This document shows, piece by piece, positions 32,630-46,612 of a stretch of DNA of 64,000 nt. Source of the stretch: Symsagittifera roscoffensis. Taxonomy: Eukaryota; Xenacoelomorpha; Acoela; Convolutidae. The translations under genes and the position numbers were made by a program. The notes beneath the pieces were generated by a model. That model was not told the DNA's origin, made no database searches, and saw only the letters and a program-made list of their open reading frames with translations. The stretch covers positions 560,001 through 624,000 of the forward strand of contig NC_087068.1 of the NCBI RefSeq assembly GCF_963678635.1. Direction: 5' to 3'. Within the stretch, counting starts at the first letter, position 1; every line of letters begins with the position of its first letter.

Positions 32630-35600
32630 ATGGCGCAGCCAGCAGTTCAACTGAACGAAGACAGGACTGTTTTATTAGGAATCCTTCCATTCTGGGCAAA
32701 GCCGTCAATGAACCCACCTGTCTTGTGGGAATCGTGGGTCGGCCAATTCTTCTTGGCGTTGAGTCTCAAAGATAGTATTATCCCGCACGATCTCCTCGCC
32801 GATGCAGCGGGGAATATCGACGAGCCTCCTCCTAAACCGGAAGCCATAGGACCAAGTGAAGATGCAGCTGAGGCAAACGCACGAGTCCTCCCGGATCAAG
32901 CAACTGACCGGAGAGTGACTGAACTGAATCTAGAACGCAGGAGGAAAAAACCAAGAATTAGTCAAAATTGATTCTATCATGAGGCAAAAGCTCGGCTAAA
33001 ATCGCGGCTTTGCTTCTCCCTCGTAAATGAAAGCAAGAGGCGATTCGCGGACTTTTTTCCACATACCGACATCGGTGTGACGTCGTTCAAAGACTTTCAC
33101 ACTAGCTGTGAAGGGTTATTTAAAGCGGAACGTGATTATACGGTTGAACGTATAAAAGTTTATGAACGTATAAAAATTATCTTTTTTCATGTTGTGGAAC
33201 AACACTTTTTCTTCTTTTCAAGCTCGTTTAAGTGCACAAGTCGATGTAAGCAACTGGCCCAATGCTCAGGAGATGGAACTTTTTAAAGACCTCTTCATAG
33301 GTAGGACTCGGGAAGTGGATGTTCAACAACAGCTAATCGAGGCCAAAACGGATTTGGATGGCACTTTTAAACTCGCATTGGAATGTGAGAAAGGAGCGAG
33401 CACGTCAGCCAAATTTCAGAAACTACTTCCACATAGTTGAATTTGAATGCCATTAAAATGAAACAGGAACCAACTTTGTCGATACAGTCTACTCGAGGAA
33501 AGCGTAGCGGTCCTCAGAACCAAGTAAATCGTCAAAACCCAACCAACCAAAGCAACAAATATTGCTATTTCTGAGGTAATCCTTTCATTCCAGATCAACT
33601 TGAGTGAAATCCGACTCGAGAGGTCACGTGGAATTTTTGTAAGAACGTGGACATTTTCCGAAATGTTGTAACTCGTCAAAACGGAGAGTGAATCTCGTTC
33701 GTGAAGAGGAGGAATTGCATAGCCCCTTAGTGGACTGTGATTTCATCGTTGTTGAGAACGATAAGGAACCCGAATACGGAGTTTTCCAGTTGGAAGATGC
33801 AAATACACAGTATTGAATTGCTAAAATCAGCTGTGGGGAATCCGAGGAGCCTTAGTATTCAACTTCGGTCAGGCCCTGGTTTCTTTTATTCCACCATCGA
33901 TTTCGGAAGCGTGGTCTCTTTCCTCAACAAATGCACGTTAGATTTATTACTCTCACCTAATCAGTTTATTTAATTCCGGGATTTTGTTCGGGATCCAATA
34001 GAAACCACATATGTGGATTATAACAAGCGTCCATTCGCCTATTCAGTTCAGTTACAATTCCTACTTCCTCAAATGGTTGGAAAGTTGAAGATGCCACTTT
34101 TCTTGTTTCTGAGAATTGGACAAGAAATCTTCTTGATCTGGACCTACATGAGAAATTGGGTGTGGTTACAACTCAATTAAGAGCTGAAACCGTTCATTTT
34201 TTAGATGACACACCGCATGGTCCCATTTCGGCTTATTGGAAATCGTATTTTGCGAAAAATTACGCTCACGTTTCAGTCGTTTGGGGCGTTCAAAAAATCA
34301 TAAAGCATATACTAATTTCAAAGTTCCTCTTACCCCTCGGCAAGTCAACGTGCGTAAAATCTCTATGCATATTCAAGACAGGTTGTGGGAGAAATCAAGA
34401 CTTTGGTCAAGGATGTATATATCGAAAAGCTGGATAAGTGCAAGACAGATCACTTCATTGCACCTATTGTGTTGACCTTGAAAAAGGACAGTTCAAAAAA
34501 ATTAGCTCCTAAAGCCAAGCCTATGAATGCGCAGATCTGGAAAAACAAGTACCAGATGCCCAATATGCATGAACTCATTGACTCGGTGGCGCAGATCATT
34601 ACCAAAGACATTCCTGGAAAGGTCTGACTCACATCCTTGGATCTAAAGCACGCTTTCAGTCAGTTGCCTTTATCGTCTTTAAATAGCAGTCACTGCAATT
34701 TCAGTATTTTATGTGGAGAAGCAACATGAACATACAGATTTAAAACTGGATCTTACGGCTTGACTGTTATGCCTGCGGAGTTCCAGACGGCAATGGATTG
34801 CACCTTACAGGGCTTAGACGGGGTCATTTGTTACTTAGATGACATCTTGGTGGTCACTAAGGGGGATGTGGAGGACCAAAACAGTCTTGTTGATGTGGCA
34901 ATGAAAAGACTCGATGTGGAGGGTTGGGCGCTCAAATTTAGTAAGTGGGAGTTTTCGGTAAATTAGTTAACTTGGCTGGGTTATGAGATGAACGAGAGCA
35001 AATACTCCCCAAAAAAATCAAAAGATAAGGCTATTCAATCACTCAAACCTCCAAAAACATTGAAACAGTTGCGCTCGTTCATGGGTACACTAAAAAACTT
35101 ACACAAATTTGTTCCTGATTTGTATACACACAAATTACATTTTCGTCACTCGTTCAAAAGCCTGTAAAAAAACAATTTTCCATGTGGGGTTAAAAACAAG
35201 AAATCGCATTTAAGAACATTTTTGGTCTCATTGCCAAAATCCACAGCCTTTTGCATTATGATTCCTCTAAAAAATCCAGAATTAAACGCGTCGCTAGTCA
35301 TAATGGCCTCGGAGCATGTTTTGAGCAGGAAATTGTTTTAAAAAATTTAGGGCACCAATTTCTTTTGCATCTCGATTTCTTAATTTTGCGGAGGAGCAGT
35401 ATAGTACTAACGAATTGAAACTTTTGACGATAGTCTGGTCCTGCGAACATTTTCGAACGTAATTATTAGGCAATCGTTTTCAAATATTAACGGATCATAA
35501 AGCCATAATTTCCGCTCTAAATGAAAATTAAAACAACAAATCATATCAGTCACGTTTATCCAGGTGCGATGATGGATCGTTACCTTTTGATTTTGAGGTA

Positions 35601-35769
35601 GTTCACGTTCCTGAGATTATTTTAAATATCGTTAATTATGTGTCTCCTTCAACTACTTTTACTGCTCCGTTACCTTCTCAGTACGATGAATTTTTTGTTG
35701 TTAAGTCCATTGAAGATTTTAATATAGCTTTGAATTTCATCAACTCTTACCAGGAACGATCAAAACGAC
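32630..35769 (+). pseudogene. Ty3/gypsy gag-RT-RNase H pseudogene, copy B
   Basis: Same element and the same breaks as copy A: gag from ATG 32,630, Y-L-D-D at about 34,832-34,843, RNase H to about 35,730, then minisatellite. Shared stops show that the element was dead before the duplication. A few private substitutions exist, for example in the RT leader near 34,220-34,440. Confidence 0.85.
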
Positions 35770-38700
35770 TGAAAAAAACTGGAAAGACCACAATAGGTCA
35801 CAAGAAGAAAGACTGGAAAGGCTACATTGGGCATGAAAAAAACACTGGAAAAACATCATTTTGTCACCGTACAAGGACTGAAAGACCAGATTAGGGCAAA
35901 AAAGCAAACCTGGAAAGACCACATTAGCGCACACTAGAAAGACCGGAAAGACAGCAATAGGCCACAAAATAAAGACTGAAAGACCATAAAAGGATACAAA
36001 AGAAAGACTGGAAATATCGCGTTAGAAGAAACCGAAGGCAAAAAATAGCAAGAAAAACTACAATAGTTGACAAAAAAACTGGAAAAATCATGATAGGGCA
36101 CAAAAAACGTGGACAAATCACAAAAGGATTCATCAGAAATAACCTGAAGAACATGATAGGTCCAAAAAGAAGAGTGTAAAGGGTCACAAAAGAAAGAATG
36201 GTTATATGACAACATGTCGCAAAAAAAACTTGATAGACCACAATACGGCACAAAAAAGACTGGAAAAACTACAAAAGGGCACAAAGGAAAGACTAAAAAG
36301 AGGAAAAAAAGGACACGATAGGGCGCAAACGAAAGACTGGAAAGACCACAAAAGACACGTTGGAAGGAACCGAAAGAAAACGATAGGGCACAAAAGAAAG
36401 ACTGGAAAGACCCCAATAGATCATAATAGAAAAACTGGAGAGACCACAAAAGTTCACAAAAAAAACCAAGAATATCACAAAAGGTCACAGAAGAAATACT
36501 TGACAGATCACAATGATTAACAAAAAAGACTGGAAAGACCACAATAGGTCACAAGAAGAAAAACTGGAAGGACAACGTTGTGTCACCGTAGAAAAACTGG
36601 AAAGACCACATAAGGGCAGAAAAGAAAAACTGGAAAGACCACAACAGGGCACAAAAGATAGATTTGAAAGACCAGAATAGTCTACATTAGAAAGACAGGA
36701 AGTATAACAAAAAGTCAAATTAGAAGAAAACCGAAATAGTACAAAATGACACAAAAAGTTGACTGGAAAGACCGCAAAGGGTCACAAAAGAAAGATTGGA
36801 ATGACCTCAATAGTTCACAATAGAAAGACTGGGAAAATCACAATAGGGCACAAAAGAAAAACTGGAAAGGTAAAAAGAAACGAAAGAACATGATAGGGCA
36901 CGAAAGAAAGACTGCAAAGACAATAATGGGTCACAAAAGAAAGACTGGAAGAAACTCAAAAGTTCACAATAGAAAGTTTGGTAATAGACAATAGAGCACA
37001 AAAGAAAGACTGGAATGTCAAAATGGTTCACCAGAAAAGACTGGAAAGACCACAATTAGACACAATAGAAAGACTGGAAAAATTACAAAAGATCACATCA
37101 GAAAAAACAGCAAGAACACAATAGGGCATAAGAAAAGACGGTAAAGGCCACAATGGGTCAAAATAAGAACATTCTAAAAATCACGATATGTCAAAAAAAA
37201 ATGGAAAGATCACAAATGGGCACAAAAGAAAGACTGCATATATCACAAAAGGTCACAATAGAAAGACTCGATAGCCCACAATGAGGCACAAAAGAAAACT
37301 GGAAAAACAACAAGGGACAACAAAAGAAATTCTCTGGAAAGACCACAATATTCAAAACAAAAAAGCGGAAAAACCTTAATTGGTCACAATTAAAAGACTG
37401 CAAAGACCCCAATGGTACGCAATAGAAAGACTGGAAAGACCTCATTAGGGCATGAAAAAAAAGATTGGAATGACCACAATAGTCCACAAAAGAAAAATTG
37501 GAAGTATCACATTAGAAAAAAAAAACGGAAAACACAATAGGGCACGAAAGATTGACTGGAAAGACCACAATGGTCCTAATAGAAAGACTGGAATGACCAC
37601 AATAGTTCACGATAGAAAGAATGCGAAAATCAAAGTAGGGCACAAAAGAAAGACTTGAAAGATCATCCGAAAGACAACGATAGGACACAAAAGAAAGAAT
37701 GAACAGATCACAGTGGTTCACCAAAAAAAGACTGCGAAGACCACAGTAGGTGACATGAAGAAAAACTGGAAAGAACATATTAGTGCATAAAAAATTACTG
37801 GAAAGACAACAACAACATTGTGTCACAAGCGAAAGACTGGAAAGACCACAATAGGGCAAAAAAAAATAAACCGGAAAGACCACATTAGAGCGCAAGAGAA
37901 AGACTGGAAAATTTTTTAAAGGGCAACAAAGAAAGATTGGAAAGACCCCAGTAGTCCACCATAGGAAATCTGGAAGTATCATAAAAAGTCACATTAGAAA
38001 AAACCGCACAAAACAAAAGGACACAAAAGATTGTTTGGAAAGACCACAATGGGGCACAATGGAAAAACTGGAATTAACACAATATGACACAGAAAAAGAG
38101 TGAAAAGATCAAAAAAGAACAATTAGAAAGAACCGAAAGAACACGATAAGCTACAAAAGAAAGTCTGGAAAAATCACAATGAGTCACAATAGAAAGAATG
38201 GAATGACCACAATAGATCAGAATAAAAAGACTGGGAATATCACAATAGGACACAAAAGAATTACTGAAAAGACCACAATAGGACACAAAAGAAAGACCGG
38301 ATAGATCACAATGGTTCTCAAAATGATTGGAAAAACCACAGTGGGTCACCTGAAGAGAAAATGGAAAGACTACTTTAGTGCATGAAAAAAATACTGAAAA
38401 GACAACTTTGTTTCGCAGTAGAAAGAGTGGAAAGACCACAATAGGGAAAAAGAAAAACTGGAAAGACCATATTAAAGCACACGAGAAAGACCGGAAAGAC
38501 AACAAATTCCACAAAGTAAAGAATGGAAAGACCACAAAAGGGCACAAAAAAATCTGGATAAATCACTAATAGACACATTAGAAAGATCCTAATGAACACA
38601 ATAGGGCACAAAATAGAGACCGGAAAGACCGCAATGTGTAACAAGAGAAAGACTGGAAAGTCCACTTTAGAGTACAAAAGAAACACTGAAAAAGACCACA

Positions 38701-39416
38701 AAAGGACAAAAAAGAAAAAAGGACAGACTAAAATAGCGCACAAAAGAAAGACTGAAAAAACCACAATTGCACACAATAGAAAAACTGGAAAATCACAATT
38801 TCACACGATAGAAAACTAGAAAAACCACTAAAATGATTTTAGAAAAAACCAGTAAAAAACACGATAGGTCACAATAGAAAAATTGAAAATAGCATAAAAA
38901 TTCACAATAAAAAGACTGGGAATATCAAAACAGGGCACGTAATAAAATCTGGAAAAATCAAAAAAAGACACAGAAAGATCCTAATGAACGCGATAGGGCA
39001 CAAAATAAAGACTGGAAAGACCACAAAGCGTCACAAGAGAAAGCCTGAAAAACTCCACACTAGGGTACAAAAACACTGGAAAGACCAAATTGGGTCACAA
39101 TAGAACGACTGTAATGACCACAAAAGAGCAGTAAAGTAAGACTTGAAAGACTGGAAGGACCACAATAAACCACAAAAGAAAGACTGTAAGTATCACCACG
39201 CTCCCATTAGAAGAAAAGAACAGAAAACACAATAGAGAACAAAAGATTGACTGGAAAGACCACAATGGGTCACAATAGAAAGACTGGAAAGACCACAAAG
39301 AGTCACAAAAAAAGACCGGACAGAACTCAAAATATCACATTAGAAAAAAAGTTGGGAATAAATAATTGAGCATATAAAAAGACTGGAAAAACACGATGGT
39401 TCACAAAAAAGACCTA

Positions 39417-39499
39417 ATGTGGTATTTGACCTACTGTGGTCTTTCCAATCTTTTTGTGAGCCTTTCGACTTTCCCCCAGTCTTTCTTTTGTGCTCTATA
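39417..39499 (-). repeat. Inverted minisatellite segment, first copy
   Basis: About 80 bp in which the unit runs in reverse (…TGTGGTCTTTCCAATCTTTT… and …CAGTCTTTCTTTTGTGCTCT…) inside an otherwise forward array. Confidence 0.85.
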
Positions 39500-40926
39500 G
39501 AAAGACTGTAAATTCACAAAAGATCACAATAGAAAAAACAGAAAGAACACGATAGGACACATAAGAAAGACGGGAAAGACCAAAATTGGTCACAATAGAA
39601 AGACTAGATATACCATCAAAACTCACTATGAGAAGACTGGATTACCACAATCGGGCACAAAAGAAAATCTGGAGAAATCACTAAAAGACACAATAGAAAG
39701 ATCCTAATGAACACGATATGGCACAAAAAAGAGACCGGAAAGACCGCAATGTGTAACAAAAGAAAGACTGGAAAGTCCACTTTAGAGTACAAAAGAAACA
39801 CTGAAAAAGACCACAAAAGGACAAAAAAGAAAAAAAGGACAGACTACAATAGCGCACAAAAGAAAGTCTGGAAAAACCACAATTGCACACTTTAGAAAAA
39901 CTGGAAAAATTACAAGAGATCACATTATAAAAAACCAAAAGTACACGATAGGGAACAAAGAAAGGCGGGAAAGACCAAAATGGGTCACACTAGAAAAATT
40001 GATAATAGCATAAAAGTTCACAATAAAAAGATTAGGAATATCACAATAGGGCACGTAATAAAATCTGGAAAAATCACAAAAAGACACAGAAAGATCCTAA
40101 TTAACGCGATAGGGCACAAAATAAAGCCCGGAAAGACCGCAATGTGTAACAAGAGAAAGACTGGAAAGTCCACTTTAGAGTACAAAAGAAATAGTGAAAA
40201 AGACCACATAAGGACAAAAAGAAAAAAAGGACAGACTAAAATAGCGCACAAAAGAAAGACTGAAAAAACCAAAATTGCACACAATAGAAAAACTGGAAAA
40301 TCACAATTTCACATGATAGAAAACTAGAAAAACCACTAAAAAGACTTTAGAAAAAACCAGTAAAAAACACGATAGGTCACAATAGAAAAATTGAAAATAG
40401 CATAAAATTTCACAATAAAAAGACTGGGAATATCAAAATAGGGCACGTAATAAAATCTGGAAAAATCAAAAAAAGACACAGAAAGATCCTAATGAACGCG
40501 ATAGGGCACAAAATAAAGACTGGAAAGACCACAAAGCGTCACAAGAGAAAGCCTGAAAAACTCCACACTAGGGTACAAAAACACTGGAAAGACCAAATTG
40601 GGTCACAATAGAACGACTGTAATGACCACAAAAGAGCAAGCAGTAAAGTAAGACTTGAAAGACTGGAAGGACCACAATAAACCACAAAAGAAAGACTGTA
40701 AGTATGACCACGCTCCCATTAGAAGAAAAGAACAGAAAACACAATAGAGCACAAAAGATTGACTGGAAAGACCACAATTGGTCACAATAGAAAGACTGGA
40801 AAGACCACAAAGAGTCACAAAAAAAGACCGGACAGAACTCAAAATATCACATTAGAAAAAGTTTGGGAATAAATAATTGAGCATATAAAAAGACTGGAAA
40901 AACACGCTGGTTCACAAAAAAGACTA

Positions 40927-41009
40927 ATGTGGTATTTGACCTATTGTGGTCTTTCCAATCTTTTTTGTGAGCCTTTCGACTTTCCCCCAGTCTTTCTTTT
41001 GTGCTCTAT
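40927..41009 (-). repeat. Inverted minisatellite segment, second copy
   Basis: The same inverted stretch, carried along by the 1,510-bp higher-order repeat. Confidence 0.85.
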
Positions 41010-44000
41010 AGAAAGACTGTAAATTCACAAAAAATCACAATAGAAAAAACAGAAAGAACACGATAGGACACATAAGAAAGACGGGAAAGACCAAAATTGG
41101 TCACAATAGAAAGACTAGATATACCATCAAAAATCACTATGAGAAGACTGGATTACCACAATAGGGCACAAAAGAAAATCTGGAGAAATCACTAAAAGAC
41201 ACAAAAGAAAGATCCTAATGAACACGATAGGGCACAAAATAGAGACCGGAAAGACTGCAATGTGTAACATGAGAAAGACTGGAAAGTCCACTTTAGAAAA
41301 CAAAAGAAACACTGAAAAAGACCACAAAAGGACAAAAAAGAAAAAAAGGACAGACTACAATAGCGCACAAAAGAAGGTCTGGAAAAGCCACAATTGCACA
41401 CTTTAGAAAAACTGGAAAAAATACAAGAGATCACATTATAAAAAACCAAAAGTACACGATAGGGAACAAAGAAAGGCGGAAAGACCAAAATGGGTCACAC
41501 TAGAAAAATTGATAATAGCATAAAAGTTCACAATAAAAAGATTAGGAATATCACAATAGGGCACGTAATAAAATCTGGAAAAATCACAAAAAGACACAGA
41601 AAGATCCTAATTAACGCGATAGGGCACAAAATAAAGACCGGAAAGACCGCAATGTGTAACAAGAGAAAGACTGGAAAGTCCACTTTAGAGTACAAAAGAA
41701 ACACTGAAAAAGACCACAAAAGGACAAAAAAGAAAAAAAAAGGACAGACTAAAATAGCGCACAAAAGAAAGACTGAAAAAACCACAATTGCACACAATAG
41801 AAAAACTGGAAAATCACAATTTCACACGATAGAAAACTAGAAAAACCACTAAAATGACTTTAGAAAAAACCAGTAAAAAACACGATCGGGCACAAAAGAA
41901 AGAAGGGGAAATAACAAAATGGGTCAGAATTGAAAGACAGTTCACAACAAAAATTCGGGAAAATAACAACAGTGCACGTAAGAAATTCTCGAAAAATCAC
42001 AAAAAGACACATTGGAAAGATCCTAAAGAACACAAAACAAGACAGGAAAGACCACACTTCGTCACAATAAAAAGACTGGAGAGACCATAAAAATTCACTA
42101 TGGAAAGACTGGGAATATCACAATTGAGCACAAAAAAAGTACTGTGAAGACCACAATGGGTCACAAAAAAAAGACTGGAGAAATCACAAAATATCACATT
42201 AGAAAAACCAAAAAAAAAAACCCACTAGGGCACAAAAAAAATCTAGAGAAATTGCAAAAAAAAACAAATTAGAAAAATCCTGAAGAACACGATAGGACAC
42301 ATAAGAAAGACTGGAATGACCCCAATGGGTCAGAATAGGAAGACTGAAAATATCACAAAGGTCACATTAGAAAAAGCTGAAACAACACGATAGGGCACAA
42401 ATGAAAGACTGAAAAGACCACATTGGATCGCAATACAACGTCTGGAAAGACCAATATTAACTACGGTTCACAATAGAAAAACTGGACTTATCACATTAGG
42501 GAACAAGAGAAAGACTGGAAAAACCACAATTGCGCACAAAAAAAAGACTGAAAAAATCACAAAAATTCACTTTAGAAAAATAAAAAAATAACACAATAGG
42601 GCACAAAAAAATATGGAAAAATCACAAACTGGCAAATTAGAAAGTTCCTAAAGAGCACGATAGGACACAAAAGAAAGACCGGAAAGTCCACAATGAGTCT
42701 CAATAGTAAGAATGGAGAGACTACAAAAGTTCGCTGTAGAAAGAGTGGGAATATAACAATTGAGCACAAAATAAATACTGGAAGATCACAATGATTCACA
42801 AAAAAAGACTGGATTTAGTAAAACAGGTCACAATAGAAAAAATTGATTGACCACAACAGGGCACAAAAAATAATGGAAGAAAAAGTACATTAAGGCATAA
42901 AGCAAAGACTGTAAAGACCACGACTGGTCTCAAAGAAAAGGCTGGAAAGACCACAAAGGGACACAGTAGAAAGACTAGAAAGACCACAGTAGATCACAAA
43001 AGAAAGACGGGAAAAACCACAATGCATACAATAGAAAGAAGGGATGAAAAATACACTAAGGCATAAAAAAAAGACTGTAAAGACGGTAAAAACTAACAAA
43101 AGGACACATTAGAATGTACGGAAAGAAAAAGTCCCAAAGGGCACAAAAAAGGCTGGAAAGACAACAATGGTGCACCATAGAAAGACTGAAGAATCCAAAA
43201 AAACTCACGATAGAATGAATGCGATTATCCCATTAAAGCGCAATAGAAAGATCACAATGCGTTTCGAAAGAAAGACTGGATATATGAAAACAGGTCACAA
43301 AAGAAATACTCCACAGACCCCAGTAGAGCACAAAACAACTGGAAAAAAATACAATAGGTCACGATGCAAGACTTCAATACGGCACGAAAGAAAGACTGGA
43401 AAGACCAGAATAGGTCACAAAGAAAAGAAGTGGAAAGACAAGAATAGGACGCAATAGAAAGGCTGGAAAGACCGCAATTGGGCACAACAGAGAGACTGTA
43501 AAAACACTATTTGGCGCAAAAGGAAGACTAAAGAGACCACAGTGGTTCACAATAGAACGACGAAAAGAACAGAGTGGCACACATTAAAAAGATTGGAAAT
43601 ATCGAGTAAGTGCGCATTAGTAAGAAGTGAAAGAACAAGATAAGGCACAAAAGAAAGGCTGGAAATACCACAATTGGTCAAAAAAGTTAGAATGGAGAAA
43701 CCATAAAAACTCACAATAGAATGACTAGAAATATCACAATAAAGCACAATAGAACGACTGGCAAGACCACTATAGTTCACAATAGAAAAACTGCGAATAG
43801 CACAAAAGATCCCAAAATATAAACTGTAAAACTCACAAAAGGGCATTAGAATGAACCGAAAGACCAAGATAGGGTGCAAAAGAAAGGCTTGAAAGACCAT
43901 GATGGGTCACAATAGAAAGACTGGAGAAACCACAAAAACTCACAGTAGAACGGTAAAATTATAAAAAATCACAATAGAACGACTGGAAAGATCACGATGT

Positions 44001-46612
44001 CTCTCAAAAGAAAGACTGGATAAAGCACGACAGGTCACAAGGGAAAGACTTGACAGACCACAATAGGGCAGAAAAGAAAGACTGTAAAGACCTTACTAGG
44101 GCACAAAAAGATACTAAAAAGACCACAATGGTTCACAATAGTAAGACCAAAAATACCACAGTGGAACAATATATAAAGATTGAAAACTTCACAAAAGGTC
44201 ACATTAGAAAAAACTGAAACAACATGATAGGCCATTAGAAAGGAATAGAAAGACCGCGAAAGTGCACAAAAGAAAGGTTGGGAATATCACAATAGGGCAC
44301 TAAGCAAACACTTTAAAGATCACAAAATGGCACAAAAAGACCGGAAGAATTATAACAGAAAACAAAGGAAAGCCTCGAAAGATAACAATAGGGCACAAAA
44401 AAGACTAGAAAATCCACAATGGGTCACAAAAGAAAAACTGGAGAACACACAATGTTTCTCGAAAAAAAGACTAAAAAATTCACAATAGAGCTCAAAAGAA
44501 AGACTGGAAAGAATACAATGGGTCGTAAAAACGACTGGAAACCCTCAATAGGGCACATAAAAACTGGAGGAATCACTTCAGGTCACAGTCGAAAGACGAG
44601 AAAGACCACAATAGGGCACAAAAGAAGTACAGTAAAACCACAATAGGGCACAAAACTAGGACTGGAAAGACCGCAGTAGAGCAGAAAAAATGACTAGAAA
44701 TACCACGAATGGTCTCAACAGAAAGACAGGAAAGACCCTTATAGTTCACAAAAGAAAAACTGGGAATATCACAAAAGGGCAGGAAAAAAACTGGAAAAAT
44801 CACAAATTGACATTAGAATGAACCGAAAGAACAAGATAGGGCGCAAAAAAGTCTTGAAAAACCATAATGGGTTGCAATAGAAAGACTGGACAAACTACAA
44901 AAACTCACAGTAAAACGACTGGGATTATTATAAAAGATCACAATAGAAGGACTGCATTGAAAGTAAGACTGTATATAGCACGACAGGTCACACGAGAAAG
45001 ACTTGACAGGCCACAATAGCAATAAAAAAAGACTGGAAAAAACACAATAGGGCATAAGGGGAAGACTGGAATGATTAAAATAGGGCACAAAATATAGAAT
45101 GGAAAGACCACAATTGGTCGCAATAAAAAGAGTGGAAAGACCACAATGGGAAGCAATCGAGAGACTTGAAAGACCGCAATAGGGCACAAAAGAAAGACCA
45201 AAAAGACCACAAGGGTTTACAATAGTAAGACCTGAAAACTCACAGTGGCACACATTATAAACATTGGAAACTTCACAAAAAGTCTTATTAGAAAAAAATT
45301 GAAAGAACACGATAGGGCATAAAACAGGAATGGAAAGACCACAATGAGTCGAAACAGAAAGACTGGACAGACCACGAAGTTTCACGAAAAAAAGTTTGAG
45401 AATTATGCAATAGGGCACAATAAAAAGGCTGTAACGATCACAAAAGATCACATTAGGAAAATCCGAAAGAAAACGATTACGCACAAAAGAAATACTGGAA
45501 AGACCACGATAAGGCAAAAAACAAACACATCAAGGTCACAATTGGGCACAGGACAAAGAATGATAAAAACTCAATAGGGCACAAACTTGGACTGGAAAGA
45601 CCACAATAGGGCACAAAAAAAGATTGGAAAAACCAGAATTGGTCACAAAAAAAAGACCAGAAAAGAGTACAAAAGGGCACAAAAAAACCTGGAAAGTACC
45701 CAACAGGGAACAAAAGGAGACTAGAAAGATAACAGAAGGGCACAAAATAAAGACTGGGGAAAGATTGGGGACTGAGGAAAGACTGGGAACTCTCGAAAGA
45801 AAGATTGGGAAAATCACAAAAGAGCTCAAAATGAAGACTGAAAAAATCACAATGGGTCGCAAAAAGGACTGGAAGTCCTCAATGGGGCACAAAAACGACT
45901 GGAAGAATCCTTACATGTCGCCGTAGAAAAACAAGAAATATCACAGAAGGACACAAAACAAAGACAGTAAAACCTCAATAGGGCACAAAAAAAGACAGAA
46001 AAGACCAAAAAGAGCACAAAAGAAAGACTGAAAATACCATGATTGGACACAATAGATAAACAGGAAAGAACACAATGGGATGCACAAAAAAGACTGGAAA
46101 GATCACAAAAGGGCACAAAAGAAAGACTAGAAAGACCACAGTAGGGAACCAGAGAAAAACTAGAAAGACCTCAATGCGTCACAATAGTAAGACTGGAGAG
46201 AACACAATAGATCACAAAAGAAAGACTGGGTCCATCACAAAATAGCACAAAAAGAAGACAGGAAACATCACAAACGGTCGCGAAAAAAGACTGAAAAGAC
46301 CACAATAGACCACGAAATAAAGACTGGAAAGAACACACTGGGATACAAAAAAAGACTGGAAAGAGCACAAAAGGGCACAAAAGTAATACAGGAAAGACCA
46401 CAGTAGGGATAAAGAGGAAGACTAGAAAGACCTCAATGCGTCACAATAGTAAGACTGGAGAGAACTCATTAGATCACAAAAGAAAGACTGGTAACATCAC
46501 AATCTGTCGCAGACAAAGACTGAAAAGACCACAATAGACCACGAAAGAAGGACTGGAAAGAACATAAAAAGGAAAAAAAAACTCTGGAATAATCACAACA
46601 GGTCACAATAGA

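Larger units (their letters stand above)
27536..36194. repeat. Tandem duplication, copy B
   Basis: Second copy of the 19,131-27,535 unit. From about 31,791 to 35,760 it matches copy A at a constant offset near 8,670 with few differences. It contains sequence absent from A at 27,839-28,130, about 28,577-28,695 and 29,285-29,947. It lacks A sequence at the sialyltransferase stem exon. Confidence 0.9.
38560..41890 (+). repeat. Higher-order repeat of ~1,510 bp, two copies plus a partial third
   Basis: Blocks at about 38,560-40,070 and 40,070-41,580 are nearly identical, and 41,580-41,890 starts a third. Each contains two related sub-blocks spaced about 1,115 and 395 bp, marked by an AAAGATCCTAAT…GCAATGTGTAAC signature at about 38,590, 39,700, 40,100, 41,215 and 41,610. 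Confidence 0.85.
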
